64,000 bases of DNA, taken from Lutjanus erythropterus. Lineage: Eukaryota > Chordata > Actinopteri > Lutjaniformes > Lutjanidae. The translations under genes and the position numbers were made by a program. A model generated the notes under the pieces. It did no database searches. It worked only from the letters and a program-made list of their open reading frames with translations, and was not told the origin of the DNA. Shown piece by piece: positions 1 to 26,870 of the stretch (positions within the stretch are counted from its first letter, which is position 1; each line of letters opens with the position of its first letter). The stretch spans positions 16,359,320-16,423,319 of the forward strand of contig CM034601.1 in assembly GCA_020091685.1 (NCBI GenBank). Reading direction: 5' to 3'.

Positions 1-14728
<14,728 letters not shown>

Positions 14729-14739
14729 GGCTGCAGAGG

Positions 14740-15175
14740 CTATGTCGCCACGGTGACAGACAGCAGAGGGGGGACAGGACGGCAGGATGAGGCGTTGCGG
14801 CCAGAGCAAGTGAGAGAAAGAGGAGAGCACACCAAGAGAGATGGAGAGAGGGATGCGGGTGGGCAGCCAGCGATGCGGATGTTGCGGCTGTCTGCTGCCG
14901 AGTGTGTGCGTGTTTGTTTGTGTATGTGTGTGTGCGTGCACAAGGAAGAGAGTGTGTGTGTCAAAGGGAAAGAAAAAGAGAGCGGCACTCAGCCCTGCCT
15001 GCGTGCTGTGTTGCTATCTAGCTGGCTAACACCCCCATCCCCTCTCTGTTTTGCTCTCTCAGGACAGTGATACACAGATGTTGGTAGACGCAAGCAGCCA
15101 ATCCTCTTAGAGGAAAGACAGAGAGCGAGAGAGCGAGCGAGCGAGCGAGAGAGAGGGAGGGAGGGAGGGGAAAAC
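14740..15175 (-). promoter_or_regulatory. possible 5'UTR/promoter region of the short-exon fry transcript
   Basis: The bases upstream of the exon-1 ATG are richer in CpG than the surrounding introns between about 14740 and 14900. They are followed upstream by a purine tract (GAGC/GAGA/GGGA repeats, 15118-15170). No TATA box was recognised. This could be a TATA-less alternative promoter or transcribed leader, or plain purine repeat. The acceptor-like site just before the ATG argues for caution. Confidence 0.3.
15118..15170. repeat. GAGC/GAGA/GGGA purine tract
   Basis: Tandem GAGC units followed by GAGA and GGGA units on the plus strand (pyrimidine-rich on the fry strand), about 400 bases upstream of the fry ATG. 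Confidence 0.85.
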
Positions 15176-15724
15176 ATACAGTAGATAGCACTGCACAGGG
15201 GGCGTGCAGAAAATAGAGGGAGGGATGATGGGAGGGAGAAAACCACTGAGCGAGGGACAATGAAGCGATAGTAGAAGGGGGGATACTGGAGTAAATAAGA
15301 TGAAAGAGACAAAGGGCAGTAATGTAATGTTTCCTGATCACTGTTGTCCTGCTCTGTCTCACAATAAGTGCTGAGTGAGCATGCTGCAAGCCCGCCTCAT
15401 CCAATGAGAACCCAGAGAAGCCATGAAAGGCACTTAGCACCAACGAACAGGCAGGAATAATAACTGGTCAATCGCTGCCTCACAGTGTCCAAGTCAATAC
15501 TGCACATGTGTGTGGCACGCATACTGCATTTTGTTGATTGTTGCTTGTGGTGTATGTGGTGGACACTTGTCTCACAATGTAATGCACAATTTAAATTGAT
15601 ATGAGCTCAGCACCATCCACAGTTTTATCATCCACAGTCTATGACTGCTGTGTGTAACCCCTAACCCTCTTTACAATTTAGTACAAAAATATGAAATAAA
15701 ATACAATTTCTACACCTCTGTGCA

Positions 15725-16040
15725 TATGACATCTGTGGTCAGAGGCATTATGTTTTGGTTGTCCATCTGTACGTCCTGTTCATGTGAACATGATATCTCA
15801 AGAATACTTTCAGCAAATTTATTTGGTACAAACATCCATTTAGACTCAAGGATGAACTAATTAGATTTTTGAGGTCAAAGGTCAAGGTCACTGTGATGTC
15901 ACAAATAAACATTTGGCCAAAACTCAAGAATTCATACGCTAATTGTGAAAAAAATAAACTATGACATCATGGTGTTCAGATCTCTGTCAGTCTTTTGTAC
16001 TCCTTTGTAAAAATGGACTCTCAACGAAGTTATTCACTGG
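15725..16040 (+). mobile_element. dispersed teleost repeat (family unnamed)
   Basis: Reads TTTTGGTTGTCCATCTGTAC, GATATCTCAAGAATAC, ACTCAAGGATGAACTAATTA, then GGTCAAAGGTCAAGGTCACT. I recognise this order of motifs as a common interspersed repeat in fish genomes, but cannot assign it to a class. Confidence 0.55.
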
Positions 16041-18005
16041 AAATTATTCACTGGAATGATACATGCCAATGTATTTCTTTTTTTCTTTTATTAGTTTCCT
16101 TCAAAGTCCCCACTACATATATTAAACTTCACAAGCAGTAGTGAGGGATTCGCAGATATCTTTTCCCTGGATTTTGCCTCTCAGGCAACATACAAGCTGC
16201 CCTACCATCTTGATCAAGATTGTATGCATGCATTGAGGGGCAATGTTGCTGCATCCTGCTGCCACCAAAGACGCTCGTAATTGCTTTAAAGAAATTCTAA
16301 CAAGCCAGAGTGCAATGAAGAACAACAATGTGACACAGCACTGTGGAGGACTTCTGGCTATGCAAGTACAGGCTGTATCCAATGTGAATAATTGTAGTTT
16401 GTTCGTCAGTGTATATCTAAACAACTCACTGAGTAAAAGTCTAAAAACCCACAAGAGATAGTATTGTACATGTTCCAGTCCATTAGACTTTTTGTGTTAA
16501 ACAGGGAAATTATAAAACAAGACTGTCTGATACAGTCCCAAGGTAAGTCCAACTTAAATATTTAAAAGGCTCTTTGGAGTCATAAGATTGGAAGTACTCA
16601 TACACAATGAACAACTGTAACAGACATGCTGTGATGGGAACTATTAGCTTCCACCTGGGGACAGTCAAAATGTGTATTCCAATCACGTAATAGTTCCCTG
16701 TGAAGTGGACTATACGAAGTATTCGCCCATGTTCGGAAAGTTTCCAAACAGTAGGAAGCAAAAAATGCTCAATGTGTCCTGTGTAAGGAAGAACTGAACA
16801 ACAGTTCATCACTTTACTGGAAGTTGACACCCATCAGTCATTGCACCAAAAACAATGGAATGAAATGCCAGCAGTGAATTAGGGTGGTGCCACACAAGCA
16901 AATAACTTTTTTTATGTTACCTGCAGTAATTTCTATGCAATACTGATGTTTTGGCAACCTGCTCAGCTAATTAACTGCTTAGCAATTAAATTATTAAATG
17001 ATGTCAGGTGGCATGATGCATTATGTCAGCTAGTCTTGCAGAAATAATTTACAATCAATCAAAAAAAAAAATCTCAGTTAACTACAGTGGGTGTAATTCT
17101 AGTTTCTAGTATTCTAGTTTCAAAGTTTGTGGTCCCTATTAGTCACTTTAGACACAAAAACATGGGGAAAAGGGCTGAAAAATCTTTAAGTTACCCTTTA
17201 ACTAATATTTACCAGTACTTTGCTTGTGGTGAATATTAACCTTCCACCTTACTGGTGTAGGTAAATTCTTGAGAGATCACTTAAGGAGCTTAAATGTAAT
17301 TTCTGACAATTAGACTGGTGAGAAAAAATAAAATTCTCTCCTTCTGCCTTAAACCCTCATACACCCCCTTGGTCGTCCTCACAATTGTCTGTGTAAGCAG
17401 AAAGGTATGATGACCATCATGCCGATGATGCTGTGGTTGGATGAGTAAGACTGGAAGTACAAGTGGATAATTAGGGTCATCATGTAATTCCCTGGATGAA
17501 CTGCGGAAGTGCCACAGGACATGTGAACAGGCAAGGGAGGGAGAACAGAGGCAGGGTGGGGGAGAGAAAATGAGAAAGGGGGGACTGTGGGGGGGTTAGA
17601 AAGTGCATAAGATACAGTATCAAGCAAAGCTGCAGCTCACAGGAGAGCTACCGAGCACAGGATGGCCTGGTTCACATTAACAGACAATTACAGTCTAATC
17701 TCAAAGGAGGAGAAATATAGCAGAGAACCACAGCAGACCTATTCCTGTCTGCAACTTCTGCTTACTCCATTACCGTCCTGCACCAAATACTATCAGCAAA
17801 TAACAATTTCTGTGTATGCCTTAACCTGCTTACAGAGTCAAGACAATCACAGAGAAGTGAACAAAATATGATTTGCAAGATGTTCTCCTTTAGCTGTCAA
17901 AACATCCCATGCAAGTTTTCTGTGTATAACCTCCACTTGCTGATGCACCAAGCTGCTGAACTCAAAGATTAGTACCACATAATATTTGACTGAGCTCTGC
18001 TCTAT

Positions 18006-18090
18006 GTAGGGATGTGCCAGTCTCATATTCAGCATTGGTATCAGTCTGATACTGGCCAAAATCACTGGCTCAGACATCGGAAAAAAGAAA
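18006..18090 (+). mobile_element. MITE-like fragment
   Basis: TAGGGATGTGCCAGTCTCAT, then GGTATCAGTCTGATACTGGC, resembling dispersed fish elements that begin GGGATGCACCGAT and contain GGTATCGGTCCGATACTGG. Only one end is evident. Confidence 0.4.
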
Positions 18091-18922
18091 AAAAAGACTG
18101 AAACGATCCATTAGCCTCAACTATCACATAAATACTACACTTTGAGCAACATGCCTCAGAGAGAGAATTGTAACAGATTACATCAATTTCAATTTCAATG
18201 TGTTTAATGTTTGAACGGTGCCGACCAATCAAAAATGCTGCTAAAAGTTCCCTGTGTGTAAAAGTTTAAATAAAAAGAAGCTGCTGTGTTGCATAACAGA
18301 TTCATATATATTTCTTCCTTTAGAGGAGTAAAGTTGTTGTTTCAGTTTGGCATGATGCTTGACAGATGGCCAGATTAAGCAAAGTGCATCCACATACATG
18401 TGCTAACAGTTTAGTTGTTTAAAGGGATTCATTATTGAGCCATAAATGAAAATTCAGTCATTATCTACTCACCCTTATGCTGAGGGTTGAGTTTATTTTG
18501 TTAGTCTGAAAAACACTGCTGGAGTTTCACAGGAAAACACAGTTGCAGAAGCACAGTAAGAGCAACGTTTCTTGAAATAGAAATTTCCTAATTAAGATGC
18601 CGTTTGTCTCTTCAGCAAAGAATCTTGGGCTTCTGTGGATGTAAATGAGATGATCTCTCTGTGAAGAAGGAACAGCTGTTCAGTTGGACATAGAAACATG
18701 CATATGTTTGTTGGAGTGCAACTCATGTCCAGGGTATAAAAATCTACGCAAATGACAAATGACAATGGGAATAGGTATATAGTTGACACAGGGTGATGCA
18801 CATTTACTCATCTTACAAATAAAATTCATGGACATAAAGACACACACACCCTTGTGGAGCTCCTAGGATTCCTCACATTCTGAGCAGGGGCCTGGGCATG
18901 CCAGCTGTTGGAATGTGACTCC

Positions 18923-18925
<3 letters not shown>

Positions 18926-18970
<45 letters not shown>

Positions 18971-18982
18971 CACACCCACACA
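18926..18982. repeat. (CA)n microsatellite, lightly interrupted
   Basis: Long CA run with one AAAC and one CCC interruption. Confidence 0.9.
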
Positions 18983-19122
18983 TGAACATGTATTCATACA
19001 CACACACAGACAAATGCACAGGACACACTGCATTGCATTCCAGTTAACCCCAATTTAAAGATGTGTTTAATCTTTCTTATGGAGGCATTTTAAGAAGTTG
19101 CATGGGTAAGAATTTATTGACC

Positions 19123-19125
<3 letters not shown>

Positions 19126-19166
<41 letters not shown>
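19126..19166. repeat. (CA)n microsatellite
   Basis: About twenty uninterrupted CA units. Confidence 0.92.
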
Positions 19167-19168
<2 letters not shown>

Positions 19169-21216
19169 AATATTGAGGGCAAGGAATCATATCTGTCCCC
19201 TACACTAAACAATCGCTGTTATTACATGAACCTGTTTCTTTTTGCAATGTCCCCATTACTGTTTGCAAAAGGAGTCTGGTTGCTTTGGAGAGAGCGATGT
19301 TTGGCTTATCTAATGTCAGTTTCCTGTCAGAAAAGCCCATCTGATGGCAAAGTTAAGTGGTGAAAATTTTGTAAATACAGTGTAAAGCTGCTACAGACAA
19401 CTCTGGAGAAAGATTGACGCAACTGATTGTTGAGTCTCTCCCTTAGGTCATGAAATGATGATGCTTTTAGGAGGGTGACTCAAACCAAACCAACCACTCT
19501 TTCTCCAGAGTTGCTTGAAGCAAGTTTAAACTGATATAACTGATATCTTTTTTCTTTTAATGCACCCTGAGCATGGAGCAAGTTGCAAAATACCATTTCT
19601 TTAGAAGCAGTTCTGCCTTTGAATAAATTTAAAGGTCTTTCACAAACAGCCCTGAAGGAAACGTGTTGTTGCTTTACATAATCCTTGACCTGTGGTGAAA
19701 TGTGATGTGGATATCACTGGTATGTTGGTTTTTATACACTACATCTTTTTTTTAACCTGCAAAACAGTCTTTTATGTGAAACTGCCTGTATGGCCATCTT
19801 GACCAGAACTTGCTGGAGGAAGAGATCTAGTATCCCAATGCCACTTGCATGGATAAATAAAGGATAACTAAAATAAAAATTAAATAGCTGGGCCTTTTTG
19901 AGGTTGTTAAAATACGTTCTGCTGCTGACCCTGTCCAGAGCAGTACATTGCTTAGCCTCCTAAACCGGGATGCCAGCTGTTTCTCCAAAGAGGGGGCATC
20001 ATCTACTGCAGGTAATACACTGACTATGGAATACACCCCATACAAACCCACTTCATAAAATCAGAACTATCCATTCAACAACTGATCAATTACCAAAGTG
20101 GCTGCCAATATTAAGTAATTGCTTCAGCTCTAGATCATAGAGACTAAAGTTACAACATAAATTACATCTGTTAAACAAGACAACAGAACTAAACTTTCGG
20201 CACTTATCTATCTTTCTCACATGTTCATCTGATATATGGTTGTGGGTGTTACCTGGTCCATCATAACACAACAGATAAGTACACACCCACACACAAACAC
20301 ACAATGGCCACATACAACTGCAGAGGGACTGTTTGGGGTCCATAGTTCACACAGTGGTGTCTCCTTGACACAGCTGGCTTGATCAAATAGATAACTCTTG
20401 TGTAGAATGTGTGTGTGGGGGCAGTTTTCATGCCAGGCATACCTGTATCCCCCGACATCAAAGCTTCAGTCACACACATTATCACAGCGTAAAAGTCCCA
20501 TAATGTTCAGTTCTGTGGCATTTCTTGCGTTGACAATTCGGCCTACATGATCTATGCACTCATTTATTGAGAGGACATGTTTGTGCAGGTGGTACTTGGT
20601 TGCGCAGGCACTACCTCACTCCAGATTTCCCCTTTCATTGTACGCCCACTTTTCTCTCTTCTTTTGAAGCGCAGCCAAATCCCACTGAAAAATGTATAGT
20701 CAGATACAAAACAACTGCCACAACCTTTCTCCCGAAATCACTTCTCCTGACTTTTCCTGACACATCTCTCCAACGTGATCCTTTTAGTTTCAGAGGTGTA
20801 ATGTAAAGACTACTGAACTGAATTATTTTTAATCCTTCCTTACTATTAAAGGAGTTCACATGTTCACAGAATGAATACGTGTCTGTTTATGAGTCTGAGG
20901 AAATCATTAATAATTCTGTAGAAGGAGTAAATGTTTATAACAATTAAATTGAGCAATATATTAAGTTGAGTCTGGCAGGCAGTAAGACAGGCATCTAACA
21001 CCAGACTGTATTTTCAGAGCAATGGGCTTCTGTTTTCAGGATAACGGGCTCATCTTAACAGACAATTGTCAGTTATAAACAGCTGCTCAACTTATATTGT
21101 AGAGCTCTTCATCACTTATTGTTATTATTGTCAAAATACAATGTTCCACTTGTCTTGCGCTCCTCACATCTGAGGAAGAGAAGGCAGGAGACAAAACAAC
21201 TCCGTCCAACCATAGA

Positions 21217-21255
21217 CTGTATATTAAATAGGATTTCAACCTATTTAATATACAG
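21217..21255. repeat. inverted repeat (16-bp arms)
   Basis: CTGTATATTAAATAGG at 21217-21232 pairs exactly with 21240-21255 across a 7-nt loop. The preceding CCATAGA is part of a motif common in teleost repeats. Confidence 0.65.
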
Positions 21256-22438
21256 ATTATAGCTCCAATATGCTATTTGGAATGTTGTACTCATTTTCAG
21301 ATGTGCAATAGTTATATATTGCTCCTTTAATGGTTGTAATGTTGGAAAGCAAAGAAAGGATGACTGTGATTACTGTATCTTTGGCTCACTCTGCATAATA
21401 GCCTCAGATAGATTAAAAAAATGCTAAAATGTACTAAAAGTATAAGGCCTGTGGCTCTCAAGGAACAGAAGAAAACACTGGATCTCTTTGTCCATTGAAA
21501 GATTAACTATTGTATTTTTTCACAAAGTAGACAAGGGTGGAGGGCAAGTCTCACAGATAAACACATCATTCTGCAACTAAAAGGTTACAAGTTCAGGCAG
21601 AGACAGGCTTTCTTTTTAAACTGTGTATCATGAGTGTAACATTTGAGAGTTTATGTAGGGGATGAAATGCAAACAAAACTGCTGTAGTACTGTCTCAAAA
21701 TGCTTAAAACACAAGTCTGCTAATGCCATTTAAAGGTACTTGCTAGGCTTACTAATGTCAGACACTACACTCTGGTAAAATGTTGTAGGTACTTCTTAAA
21801 AAAATAACTAATATCACCATAAGCCCAGTTCTATTATACTTTGACACTGACTGACAGCTTAAGGTCTTGGCGCTCTCTCACAGTTGGAAGTGTTTGGACA
21901 TGAAATTCCCAGAAGTTAAGGTAAGCTGAGAAAGAGTGAAAAAATACTGCGATTACATGTGAGCTCAGAACCACATAGGCATGTCTGTTTTTCTCAGGAT
22001 TAGTGGAGTAATCTTTTGTTGTTTTCTAAAAACACTGGTATCACTTTTCACAGGGTCAACAACAGCCACAACAAAGACACTTGTCAAGTCAAGTCCTTAA
22101 GTCCCAGCAAAGAAGAACTTTGTTCTGGCCCACAGGGCCAGACATGGGGGGTCTGAACAGGTGGTGAGATATCTTAAAGGTTTTCAAATCCCAGATTGGA
22201 TTTAAAAAAAACAAAACATCTACCGCATATTTTAATTACTTCAGCTGGATGTCCAACCAGCCGTTCTACCTTTTCCAGCCAGAGAAACCCCTCAGGTCAT
22301 GACAAATTAGCATTCAAACAAAGCAGGATTATTACAAAACCTAATTGCTGCATGTCGCTGACGCCTCCTTCACTCCTTGTCTATTCATGTCTTGTTCATT
22401 TTGATAAAACAAAAACAAAAGAGCTTGTCTGCACCCAC

Positions 22439-22688
22439 CTCCAAGGATCCTTGTCCTCTTTCTGGACCTGGACTGGATCTTGGTAAACCTCCCAGTGAAG
22501 TCACTGGGATCAAACATGTCCAACGAAAGAGAGGCGATTCGCTCCAGAACAATCCCATCCTGGCCTTGGCTCTGGTTCTCCAGCTCCTGGTCCTGACCTT
22601 GGCTCTGAGAGTGTCCATCGCAGTGGTCTGAAGTGCCACTTTCAGCCCCGAGGCTGGTAGTGCTGCTTGTTACATCTTCCAGAGACAT
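22439..22688 (-). CDS. fry: predicted alternative first coding exon of fry
   Basis: An open frame begins at ATG 22688 (GAC ATG T, G at -3) after an in-frame TAG about 40 bases upstream. It runs 83 codons plus one base to a good donor, GGAG|GTGGGT. The residues are Ser/Gln/Glu-rich (MSLEDVTSSTTSLGAESGTS, then QSQGQDQELENQSQGQDG), followed by a more protein-like LSLDMFDPSDFTGRFTKIQS and a basic RSRKRTRIL end. The phase-1 donor fits fry exon 2 exactly: G+CC gives Ala, then SPVGLKPP. No other gene with a compatible acceptor is visible on this strand. The product would be an Fry isoform whose 24-residue start is replaced by 83 residues. I do not recognise the segment from known isoforms, so this is a prediction from phase, position and donor. 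Confidence 0.5.
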
Positions 22689-23239
22689 GTCTCCACAATC
22701 AACTCCACTCCTGGTCGTCAAAACCTACCTGGCCCTCCTGAGAGCTTACAAGGAGATGCTACATGATGTTTTGACAGTAGACTCAGCAGGAAAGAAATAA
22801 AAAAAAAAACTGGCAAAAAAAAATCTTGTTCCAGAGAAGTAGCACTTTGAAGAAGAAAAGATTTAAACAGACTGTTCAGGCAGTCCTAAAATCCCTGGTT
22901 TCATCTTCCTCATCTCCTCTTTATCCACATTTTGGTATCCAATTTCTTCTCACAGAGGTTTCCTCTCTTTATGTCGAGTTCATTCAATCCAGAGACAGTG
23001 AGCTCATTGCTTTGTTGTTACAGATACACAGCTCTCCTGTGAGTTCAGTTTCTCCCCTCGAGAGTTTCTTTCTCACTCTCTTGGTTTGAGTTAAAAAAAA
23101 AAAGAAATCTCAAAAAATTTGTCTTCTTTTGCTTGAGAAGCAATTTTAGTCTCTGTAAAAGTTCAGCTGTCTTCGCCTTACGTGCCCTTGTTTTTGCTCT
23201 CACCTGTCCTTTGTTTCTTTCTCTCTGTGTCTTTCTCAC

Positions 23240-23345
23240 TCCACTGAGTCTCTGAGGCACCGCTCTGTTTCTCTGCTCTCAGGTGGTGAATAAGGGAGGG
23301 ATCCAATTCCAAGAACGCAGCTTGATTGGGTGGTTTGGGAAGTTT
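23240..23345 (-). promoter_or_regulatory. possible promoter for the alternative fry first exon
   Basis: About 600 bases upstream of the 22688 ATG on the minus strand lies a CCAAT box read as CCCAATCAAG (23321-23330), next to a repeated CCCAAAC/CCACCCAA motif. The leader between is purine-rich on the minus strand. Placement fits a TATA-less start site near 23250, but nothing in the sequence proves it. Confidence 0.22.
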
Positions 23346-24465
23346 GGGTGGTTCTCTGATACCCTCTCCCTCTTGTTTTTTTTTTTTTTTCCTCTGGGGG
23401 TTTTTCCAACTAACCCCCTCCCGTCACTATGGACTGTTGGGCTACAGAGAAAATTATTTCTTTCTTGCGTCCTCTCTCACACACCTGTTTCCTTCTTCTT
23501 GTTTCATCCTCTTCGTATCACAGAGTAGTAAAGCACGACAGAATGGTATGCATCTGCCGGATTCAGACAGTCAGCACATGGCATGTGGGTGTGATTAAGA
23601 GTCAGAGTCCCTGTACTCACTGGTCGAGGCTGTTTAGCCAGTTACAGTAACCTCAATGTGTTAATGGTGTAGGATTACTGAGGGTGGACACACCCCTTTA
23701 CAGAAGGGGGAAACAAAGCCAAACACAAACAGGAAGAATCCTCAACAGGGACAGACAGAGAGTGTTTTTTTGTGAAACTTAGCTCCTAGTCTTGATTAAC
23801 ACATGTATTTCAGAAATAAATCTGAGGTACTTAGCAGTCTGACAACTGTCATTTTTAGTTATTGTTGTTTTAAGTCATGTTTGTAGTGCTTATTTGTTTT
23901 TAGTTATTGATGTCTCAGTTACAATTTGCAGTGGTTTTCTATCTGTTGTATCTTGCATTTTATTCCTTAAAAGCCTGACCAGAAACAAATACTGCAAGTT
24001 AGGTATGGCTTAAAGTCCTATTGCATGTGTTGCATTTTTATTTAAATGTGACAATGGCTACATGTACTGTCCCTGTCAGATGAAGAAATAAATAAAAATA
24101 AACAGCCACCAAAGCTCAACAACTACACATTTAAATACTCATCTTTCTTACTGATGAACTGGTTTAAAAAACAATGACAACTATGTACGCTGTAATGATG
24201 TAAATAGCTGGGGAAAAGCCATTACTGATGGCATAAACTTCTTAAACACAATCCTAAAAAGAAATGAGGAATTGATTCAGGTCTCAAAACCTAAATTACC
24301 TCCCAGTACCTTATCTACAAAAACAAATCTGACAGGAAGTACAGCGTACTGTCATAGTCTAACCCTGAAAACATGTGGTCCTGTAATGCTGGCACTCTCA
24401 GTCCTACAATAAGACGTGCCCTCTGCCTCAACACTTTAACTGCAATTTTGCTAAACAAAAAACTG

Positions 24466-24692
24466 CTTTCAATAATCATTTTGAGTAATTTTTCTTTAAG
24501 AAAAAATATCCAAATTGTCTGATTTTAGCTTCTGGTTTCTTCAGTCCTCTAAATGAATTTCTTAGGGGTCTGGACAAAGTGAGACATTTGATCACATCAC
24601 CTTGGACTTTGGGACACAGTCATTAGCATTTTCTTGACATTTTATGGACTAAGCAACTCACCGATCAATGAGAAAATAGTCAAGACAGGCAC
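24466..24692 (+). mobile_element. family A fragment
   Basis: CAATAATCATTTTGAGTAAT, TGATTTTAGCTTCTGGTTTC, TTGGACTTTGGGACACAGTC and GACATTTTATGGACTAAGC in family order. Both ends are eroded. Confidence 0.6.
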
Positions 24693-26552
24693 TAAAGCAG
24701 TATAAATATTTAACTGAAACAATAATCATATCTGTCCTTTACCCCTAACCCTGTTCTCTCACATACACTTTAGTTTGTCCTGTATTGTACTCTCTCTTTC
24801 TTTGCAGGTATATTTCTCTCTCAGGAGACACTTACCCTGAGGTGACTTCCTGCTGTTTATGCCACTATTGTCATGACATCAGCTCCATTGAGTGCCTCAC
24901 CCGAGAGCTCATGTGTGTAGGTGTGAAAACAACACAGCTTTCATATCCTCTTTTGAAAGACCGCCACATGAGTTTAAGTAAATTTAATGACGAACATGAC
25001 AGTATGTCTCTGCTGTGATCTGCTATTGTCTTTCACAGTGGTTGCACATTTGCCTGCTCTACTGTATGTGTGCATCACACTTCCACAGCACAGGAAAAAT
25101 ACATTAACACAATATCTGATCAGGCTTAAAAACTGATGCACATGAAACAAAAATTTAAAAACATATTTCTCACTTCTTTAGAGAAAGAAAATGTTTTAAG
25201 TGCGATGTTTTAAACTCCATTTTTAACAGTTTGCCGCAGTTTCTCTTTAAATATGTTTCATCATCAACCATCTGTCAAGGAAATAGTTAAAGGTGGCAAA
25301 CAAGCAGAGGGAGGCACAGTGCCAAAGTCAGTTAGAGAGGCGTGCCGTCCCCTAGGGGAGTGCAACAGCCAAGTATTAAGACAGACTCACTCACGCTTAC
25401 ATACACAACTACACAAACACACACACATGAACACACAAAAACAGTAGATTGTTTTTGTCCTGTCATTAACTGACAACTCGGGCCAACTAATCAAAGAAAA
25501 CAAACAGGTTAACCTATCGTCTGCAGGAATGTGTTGACAAGAAAAAAGTCGGGTGCTTCAGAGGCAAATCGACAAATCTACTCAATATATGTTTTTTTAA
25601 TCATTTTGTCTACTTTCAATCTCTTGTATGTGTTAATCTACTACATGCAGATAAAGACCATTACATTTGAGATATTCTGATCGGGCTGCACAGTGGTTAA
25701 TAGGTGATAACAGATGCCACTGAGGTTCTCTGACAAGCTATGCAGGTTTGTCGCTCCCCTGTTTGCTTGACCTGATTAGTCAGTTGTGTTTTTACACAGT
25801 AGGCCAAATGCAGTCAATGTCACTCTTCCTACATCCAAGATAATCCCATCTATTCTTCACTTTGCACTCCTCTTAACTCTGTGTAAACTAGCCTCTCGAG
25901 TTGACAGTTGATAACATTGATGCTGAAATACAGTAGGTGTATTGCTGACAATCTAGAGCAGGAAGTCTAAAAAAGACATTTTTATTATTCAAATGCACAC
26001 AAAAATCCCTGGAGGTCAGTTCTCATGCCACATACATCAGTGATAATCATAATTATTCCTATTTTTATTATCTTAACCTCAAGTTTTCTTGCGTTAGTGG
26101 GCAGATGTTGCACATAAATCAGCCTGAATATGAATTATTATGAGATAAACATCACCTTCCACCCACTGTACAGACATGCTTTGGTTGACTGGGACAACCA
26201 AACACACCCAAACAGAAACACAAACCGCAGGGTCATGGCCTGTTTTCTTTATCCTGAATACCTCTGTCAGCAGAAACTCCATCTTAATAACTACGATTTC
26301 CCCCCTGCCTCAGCGCCCCTTCAGTCACTCTCATGTTTCTGTGTCTTTCCCATTTGGTTCTTTGTCCAAACCCCAACTTTTCTTCTCATCACACCAGAGC
26401 ATAACCGATATATCCATCAGTCGATATATACGCGTTTACCAATACAAACACTTGTAGAGTAGAAAATCGTGGTTGAAGTGGTTTAGATTTAGCACAAATT
26501 GAAACATTTATAAGGACAAGACGAATTCCCTGACAGATGATAATGCTGAGAA

Positions 26553-26870
26553 GTAGGGATGTAACAATACCAAAACCTCACATTATGATAACACCACAAT
26601 ATAAAATCCACAATAAGATATTTATCACTATATTAATAGCCAGAAAAGAAAAGAAAAATGACAATGTGAAAAAAAGTCTTTTGCTAAATAATAAATCTGA
26701 TGTGTTTTCCTTCTTTACTGAAATAATATAAAAATAGTTAGCCATGACATAAGCCTGTGCAAAAAATTGTCATGAATTGTCTTTGGCAATGAATGGTTGA
26801 ATCTGGTATGTATAATTGCATAACAAAAACAATACTGGAGTCAGTAGCAGTCCTTTTGATACTGGACTGA
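26553..26870 (+). mobile_element. MITE-type family C copy 1
   Basis: Starts TAGGGATGTAACAATACC. It shares TAGCCATGACATAAGCCTGT, TTGTCTTTGGCAATGAATGG and ATAATTGCATAACAAAAACA with 33975-34300, which defines the family inside this window. Confidence 0.6.

Larger units (their letters stand above)
14729..22438. other. upstream of fry exon 1 / intron of the long fry transcript
   Basis: Contains the purine tract, two (CA)n tracts, a dispersed repeat (15725-16040) and a MITE-like piece (18006-18090). No coding exon is recognised; reading frames up to about 140 codons at 15.0-15.4 kb are composition artefacts. Confidence 0.5.

Noticed and set aside
15018-15443. Overlapping minus-strand frames of 107 and 141 codons upstream of fry
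   Set aside because: They arise from the Ser/Arg/Leu bias of the purine tract and flanks, and no conserved protein content is seen.
22385-22639. Other-frame open stretches over the alternative fry exon
   Set aside because: They are shadows; only the frame ending at 22439 has both an ATG after a stop and a donor in fry phase.
23045-23260. Basic 71-codon minus-strand frame (Arg/Lys-rich)
   Set aside because: Its composition comes from a purine-rich leader; no splice context or similarity was recognised.
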